Program-made: the position numbers and the translations under genes
Assembly (NCBI RefSeq): GCF_014172405.1
Contig: NZ_WNXC01000008.1
Location: 62,001-126,000, forward strand
Direction of reading: 5' to 3'
Source: Pedobacter gandavensis
GTDB taxonomy: Bacteria > Bacteroidota > Bacteroidia > Sphingobacteriales > Sphingobacteriaceae
Length of the DNA: 64,000 nucleotides
Shown: one piece after another, positions 60,124 through 64,000 of the stretch
Layout: each line of letters begins with the position of its first letter
Position numbering within the stretch: the first letter of the stretch is position 1
The notes under the pieces: generated by a model
Database searches by the model: none
Told to the model about the DNA's origin: nothing
Seen by the model: the letters and a program-made list of their open reading frames with translations, nothing else

Positions 60124-62100
60124 TTAATCTGTGTTTGTCTGGAAGTCTAATTTTGTAGTTTTTTTGTTGGTGATCAGGATTACACCATTGACAGCCTCTG
60201 GCCCATATAATTTAATGGAGGCATCGTTTTTAAGTATAACCAGAGACTCAATATTGTTCTTATTGAGATCCGCTAGTTTTTGATAACTTCTTTTTCCGTT
60301 AATATATAATAAGGGTTGTTTTTGAGAATCAAGACCTAATTTCGCTAAATTCGACCTAAGGTCATTAACATCGGTTTCTTTTATCATGCCTGTTTTTGGA
60401 GCAGGAGGCGATAGTGTGAAATTGATCGGAATATTGTACTTTACTCGGACTGCCTTGTTGTCCTGGATTCCCGGAATCCATTTTGGAGATTCTCTCAATA
60501 CTCTCACCGCTTCCTCATCTGTCCCACTACCAAGCTTTCTTTCCACTTTAATGTCAACTAATGAACCGTCTTTTTCTACGATAAAGGAAAGGAAAACTTT
60601 ACCTTGTACGTTATTGGTCACTGCTTCTTTAGGGTATTTTACCGTTGAACTTAAATAATGATAGAAAGCCTCCATGCTTCCAGGAAAGCTAGGCTGCTGA
60701 TCAATGGAAACAAAATCATACACTTTAGTATCATTTGGGTCGTTGCCGACTTTGCTCATGTTAGTTGTTTTCCTCGGATGCGACATTGCTTGTTTGCCAC
60801 CACCGGTGCCAAAGCCGTAGATGGTAATAGGGGCTAAGCGGGTATAGCCTTTAACAGCAGTTAATGTTAAGTTTTTTATAGGACTGGTACTTCCTTCCAA
60901 TCTGAATTGTACAGGTAGGGTGTAATTACCATCCTGAGCAGCAGTATAGCCCTCATAGGAAACCAGTACTCTCATCACTTCAGCATCACATATGGCACCT
61001 AATTTATTTAGGATACTGATGTTGCTGATCTCAGCATCTTTTATGGTAAATTTAATCAGGTTGTTCCCTTGAATATTTTCCTTTTGTGCTTCGTATGGAT
61101 AACGTGTCTTCATTCTGAAGAACTTATAAAATTTTTGCCATGCCGGATCTTTTGGGTCAATGGTTGTTTTTTTGAGGTTCGTACTAGCCGTTAAGGGTAT
61201 TGAAATCACTTCTTCAACAGCAGCCAGAGGCTCATTCAATGGAATCTCTTTGGTGACTGAAATGATGGTTTCATTACTGCGTATGGTCGCAGAAGAAAGC
61301 ATCAGTGTGATGGCAAAAAGAGGGAGAAATAATCCATATTTCAAAATTGCCGTTCTGGTTGACCGTTGTTTGTGTAACATAAATATCCGTTTTTTTAACA
61401 GTGATTTATTAAAAAAAGTGTTGGTCAGATTATTCGGTGCTATCTTGAATGCTTTGCTCAACAAGAGTAGCGCGTATTCTTCTTTGTCTCCCTGGAATTT
61501 GGCAGCTTCCTCATCTGCCAGGTATTCATGGGTGTTTTTAATAGCGGATTTGTAGCTATAAATGATGGGATTAAACCAGGTGAATATGCTCAGCAATTCA
61601 AAAAACAAGATATCTAGACTGTGTAGCTGGCGGATATGAATCTCCTCATGTCGATTGATCGTGTCTAAATCCGGAAGCGTAGGGTCTATTCTTTTCTTAG
61701 TTAAGAAAGAAAATGCATTTCCGGTAGTTTTACGCTTTAATAAGCGCGATACTGTGGCCAATTTATAAAGAAATAGGAGGGTAAAAACCATTATACCTGC
61801 GATATAAACCAATACCAGCAAATTCCCCGTGCTGAACCTTTCAGGTGCATCTGGACTGACACTCACTTGTGTTACCAATTCTTGTAACTGATCCACCCCA
61901 CTATAAATAGGCTGGGCAACAGGTTGCTTAGTGAACCATTCAATTCGTAAAAAAGGAATGGCTAGTGACAAGATCCCTGACAGGATCAAGTAAACCCTGT
62001 TCATGCTGAAGTAAGTCTCATTTGCTAGAAACAGTTTATAAAAGCCAAAGAATATCACTAAATAGATATTGGCTTGCAGGATATAATGTGCCCAACTCAT
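60124..62100 (-). CDS. M56 (BlaR1-type) metallopeptidase fused to TonB-C domains and a plug-like tail
   Basis: 658 residues. N-terminal M56 part (about 1-280) with membrane segments near 5-22, 35-50, 94-115 and about 270-290, and HEEIH at 151-155 with the downstream HEYLADEEAAKF. Then two TonB-C-like modules (about 330-415 and 465-560; FIVEKDGSLVDIKVERK). A TonB-receptor plug-like tail follows (about 575-650, YINGKRSYQKLADLNKNNIESL, INGVILITNKK-like). In classical BlaR1 the extracellular part is a penicillin sensor; here it is replaced by TonB-linked modules. Start overlaps BlaI's stop by four bases. Confidence 0.88.
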   Translation of the reverse strand: MSWAHYILQANIYLVIFFGFYKLFLANETYFSMNRVYLILSGILSLAIPFLRIEWFTKQPVAQPIYSGVDQLQELVTQVSVSPDAPERFSTGNLLVLVYIAGIMVFTLLFLYKLATVSRLLKRKTTGNAFSFLTKKRIDPTLPDLDTINRHEEIHIRQLHSLDILFFELLSIFTWFNPIIYSYKSAIKNTHEYLADEEAAKFQGDKEEYALLLLSKAFKIAPNNLTNTFFNKSLLKKRIFMLHKQRSTRTAILKYGLFLPLFAITLMLSSATIRSNETIISVTKEIPLNEPLAAVEEVISIPLTASTNLKKTTIDPKDPAWQKFYKFFRMKTRYPYEAQKENIQGNNLIKFTIKDAEISNISILNKLGAICDAEVMRVLVSYEGYTAAQDGNYTLPVQFRLEGSTSPIKNLTLTAVKGYTRLAPITIYGFGTGGGKQAMSHPRKTTNMSKVGNDPNDTKVYDFVSIDQQPSFPGSMEAFYHYLSSTVKYPKEAVTNNVQGKVFLSFIVEKDGSLVDIKVERKLGSGTDEEAVRVLRESPKWIPGIQDNKAVRVKYNIPINFTLSPPAPKTGMIKETDVNDLRSNLAKLGLDSQKQPLLYINGKRSYQKLADLNKNNIESLVILKNDASIKLYGPEAVNGVILITNKKTTKLDFQTNTD

Positions 62101-62474
62101 CTCGGTCTGTTTTTAATATTGTTGATCATTTTAAGAATTTCGTCCACATCGCTTAAGTCTAGTTTCTCTTCTTTGACAAAGAAAGAAAACATGCTTTCCA
62201 CTGAATTTTCAAAGTAGTTTCCCAATAGCTTTTCTGTTGCATGGCGTTTGTAGTCCTCTCTACTGATGAGTGGAAAATATTGGTGTGATTTTCCGAAGGC
62301 CTCATGCCCAATAAAACCTTTCACCTCAAGAATCCGGATGATCGTAGATACGGTGTTATAGGCGGGCTTTGGCTCAGGCAAAAAGTCCATTACTTCTTTC
62401 ACGAAACCCTTTTCAATCTGCCACAGAATTTGCATAATCTGTTCTTCTGCTTTTGTTAAATCTTTAATCTCCAT
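62097..62474 (-). CDS. blaI: BlaI/MecI-family repressor
   Basis: 125 residues. Winged-helix domain (about 1-75): LTKAEEQIMQILWQIEKGFVKEV, PAYNTVSTIIRILEVKGF; then a dimerisation region (about 80-125). BlaI-type repressors are cut by their M56 partner, here the downstream gene overlapping by four bases. The palindrome at 62567-62586 is the likely operator. The inducer is unknown, and nothing here points to beta-lactam resistance. Confidence 0.9.
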   Translation of the reverse strand: MEIKDLTKAEEQIMQILWQIEKGFVKEVMDFLPEPKPAYNTVSTIIRILEVKGFIGHEAFGKSHQYFPLISREDYKRHATEKLLGNYFENSVESMFSFFVKEEKLDLSDVDEILKMINNIKNRPR

Positions 62475-62566
62475 CGTGTTTGTTTTTTTACCGGTGTTTT
62501 AATGAGTTGAAGGATCATGTCTGCTCGTCAACAGACACTTTAATCTAACAACCTTATTATAAACTT

Positions 62567-62586
62567 AAAACTAATATTTTAGTTTT
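62567..62586 (-). promoter_or_regulatory. candidate BlaI operator
   Basis: AAAACTAA-TATT-TTAGTTTT, nine of ten pairs symmetric, 93 bases upstream of the blaI ATG. TAAGTTTA on the minus strand at 62560-62567 (one base off the -7 consensus) overlaps its edge. The core ACTAATATTTTAGT at 62570-62583 resembles 49580-49593. Confidence 0.5.
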
Positions 62587-62619
62587 CATAATGTTTGTAG
62601 GTATTTTTTTCGTGTAAAA

Positions 62620-62650
62620 CAAAGAAACCCCCATCATGGAGGTTTCTTTG
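62620..62650 (-). terminator. terminator of the M28 peptidase gene
   Basis: CAAAGAAACC (62620-62629) pairs with GGTTTCTTTG (62641-62650); a T-rich stretch follows on the minus strand. Confidence 0.75.
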
Positions 62651-62664
62651 TAGTTTATAGGCAT

Positions 62665-64000
62665 TTATTTTTTTGGAGCTTCCGGTGCTTTAGGAAGTTC
62701 TTTTCTTGGAATTTGGTCTTTCCGCTCTGCAGTATGGGCCACAAAGGTAGCGACTATAGTCGCTGCTCTTTTTAAATCTTCTTCAGCCAGGCGGTCAAAG
62801 GTGTCCTGGTTACTGTGATGAGTTCGGGTATTGTAATCCATCGGGTCCTGAATAAATTGGAACCCTGGAATGCCTAGGGCATCAAAAGCAAGGTGATCTG
62901 TACCTCCCGTATTGCTAAGGGTAACTGTGGTTGCACCCAGATCTTGGAAAGGACTCAGCCATTCCTTAAAAATAGGGGCAGCTGCGGTATTTCCCTGCGC
63001 ATAAATTCCGCGGATAGCACCGGTTCCATTGTCCAGGTTATAATAAGCGCTGATCTTTTTCTGGTCTTTTGTAAGTACCATCGTTTTGGGATCACCAAAA
63101 TGTTTGGCTACATATCCCCTGGATCCGAATAGTCCTTGTTCTTCAGAACTCCATAGTGCGATCCTGATGGTGCGTTTCGGTTTGAAGTCAATGGTTTTTA
63201 AGATGCGCATGGCTTCCATCATCACTGCGGCACCAGCGGCATTATCAGTAGCACCAGTTGCCGAATGCCAGGAATCATAGTGTCCACCAATCATCACTAC
63301 TTCTTCTTTTAGCTTTCTATCTGTACCTGGAATTTCTGCAATGACGTTATATCCTTGTGGATCCTGATCGTAAAATGAGGTCCTGATATCCGCTTCCATT
63401 TCTACTTTCTGTCCGGCACGTAATAAGCGTAATATGTGTAGGTAATCTTCTGCGGAGATTTCCAGTTCAGGCGAAACAGGTGTTGCATTCAGCGCATAAG
63501 GAGCGCCATTACTGGTAAAGAAAGTGCCATAGCTTCCTCTGGCATAAGAAAGGATCATGCCTACTTGCTCATCTTTCATGAAACTAGCCATAGCAGCTCG
63601 TGTGGCTCTCATTTTCATCATCTGGGCCATCATGTTGTTGGCGGCTCCGGCTCGCGGAGAACGCTGCCCTTGAGGTTGTATTTCTGCTTCCGCCATTTTG
63701 TTTAAGGTGGAGTCGCTATAGCGAACTACATCCGGTTTGTAGGACGGTGCTAATGGTTGCAGAGTGACCTGATCAAACAGCACAATCTTGCCTGCTAGTT
63801 TTCCTTTATAAGGAGCAAGGTCAGTAATCGTATCCGCTTTGATCAAAATAACTTCCGACTTAATCGGTCCTTTGGTGCTCGGTGTCCAGGCTTTAGGTGC
63901 ACCAATAATCGCATGGTAATAAGGCAAGGTGGTGGCCGCATAATATTTATCGATTTGCCAGCCTCTTCCAAATTCTCCCCAGGCTTCCAGGTGGACATTT
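62665..64000 (-). CDS. M28-family metallopeptidase (partial, 5' end outside window)
   Basis: The frame continues in phase from 63927 to the edge (reading NVHLEAWGEFGRGW just inside it), so the TTG at 63927 is not a start and the N-terminus is missing. The zinc aminopeptidase core shows its ligands: GGHYDSWH (His), GATDNAAGA (Asp), SSEEQGLFGS (Glu pair), YYNLDNGTG (Asp) and GGTDHLAFD (His). A PA-like insert precedes it. The C-terminus is a short Pro/Lys-rich tail. Such enzymes are usually exported; the signal peptide would be beyond the window. Substrate unknown. Confidence 0.88.
   Translation of the reverse strand, partial: NVHLEAWGEFGRGWQIDKYYAATTLPYYHAIIGAPKAWTPSTKGPIKSEVILIKADTITDLAPYKGKLAGKIVLFDQVTLQPLAPSYKPDVVRYSDSTLNKMAEAEIQPQGQRSPRAGAANNMMAQMMKMRATRAAMASFMKDEQVGMILSYARGSYGTFFTSNGAPYALNATPVSPELEISAEDYLHILRLLRAGQKVEMEADIRTSFYDQDPQGYNVIAEIPGTDRKLKEEVVMIGGHYDSWHSATGATDNAAGAAVMMEAMRILKTIDFKPKRTIRIALWSSEEQGLFGSRGYVAKHFGDPKTMVLTKDQKKISAYYNLDNGTGAIRGIYAQGNTAAAPIFKEWLSPFQDLGATTVTLSNTGGTDHLAFDALGIPGFQFIQDPMDYNTRTHHSNQDTFDRLAEEDLKRAATIVATFVAHTAERKDQIPRKELPKAPEAPKK

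Noticed and set aside
61160..61555. Open frame of 131 codons antisense to the M56 gene.
   Set aside because: It is a shadow frame. The M56 motifs on the other strand are clear.
1..64000. Search for CRISPR arrays, tRNA or rRNA genes, insertion sequences, prophage or integrase genes.
   Set aside because: I found no regularly spaced repeats, cloverleaf sequences, transposase or integrase motifs, or terminal inverted repeats. Codon use and gene content look uniform.

Overview
The window is an ordinary-looking chromosomal segment of a Bacteroidota bacterium, most likely Sphingobacteriaceae and Pedobacter-like. The evidence is its AT-rich base composition, SusC/TonB-type receptors with carboxypeptidase-regulatory domains, a GLPGLI protein, DUF5687, DUF3127 and M56/BlaI genes fused to TonB modules, and at least fifteen promoters with the TAnnTTTG -7 element typical of this phylum. 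Shine-Dalgarno sequences are mostly absent. I see no rRNA, tRNA, CRISPR array, insertion sequence, prophage or integron. The last gene runs off the right edge.

Layout. 1-2.6 kb: cyanophycinase and isoaspartyl peptidase (a cyanophycin-degradation pair) and a TPR protein. 2.7-8 kb: Prc-type tail-specific protease, SPFH protein, small membrane protein, CapA-like phosphatase, NlpC/P60 peptidase. 8.2-12.9 kb: pyruvate dehydrogenase E1-alpha and E2, hisS, an NTF2-like protein. 12.9-16.9 kb: a stand-alone receiver and a TetR/COQ9-like - ABC1 kinase - SDR operon. 17-23.4 kb: hutU and hutH flanking a probable metal-uptake TonB receptor with its His/Cys-rich small partner. 23.4-32.6 kb: housekeeping and envelope genes (alpha/beta hydrolase, MtfA-like peptidase, oxidoreductase, OmpA lipoprotein, ABC exporter, RarA, DEAD-box helicase). 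32.7-37.3 kb: DUF4197 and VWA genes divergent from an ECF sigma / membrane TonB-C pair. 37.4-43 kb: PiT and DUF47 with a Pho-box-like promoter, a histidine kinase, HD phosphohydrolase, self-regulated XRE regulator, RlmL-type methyltransferase, DUF3127. 43.3-51.3 kb: an OmpR-type two-component system convergent with a GLPGLI / outer-membrane receptor operon, then a sulfatase. 51.5-60 kb: Pif1-like helicase, dapF, HtrA protease, sdhCAB. 60-64 kb: BlaI-M56 (TonB-fused) regulatory pair and an M28 peptidase.

The most striking signal is not a gene. A perfect direct repeat, TGTTAAA-N3-TGTTAAA, occurs three times, only in intergenic DNA: before the two-component operon (43294-43310), in the receptor/sulfatase divergent region (49620-49636), and in the dapF/htrA divergent region (54593-54609). 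The 10-base period and position suggest an OmpR-family binding site. The local two-component system is the obvious candidate, giving a Cpx-like envelope-stress circuit that controls itself, an envelope receptor operon and the HtrA protease. A related heptamer repeat (TGTTAAG, 11-base period) sits where the -33 element should be in the DUF47-PiT promoter, as in a Pho box. A palindrome before blaI (ACTAA-N4-TTAGT) recurs before the receptor gene, so the receptor may also be a BlaI target.

Functions are assigned from motifs visible in the translations. No database search was possible, so family names are recognition calls, and regulatory sites are predictions from sequence alone.
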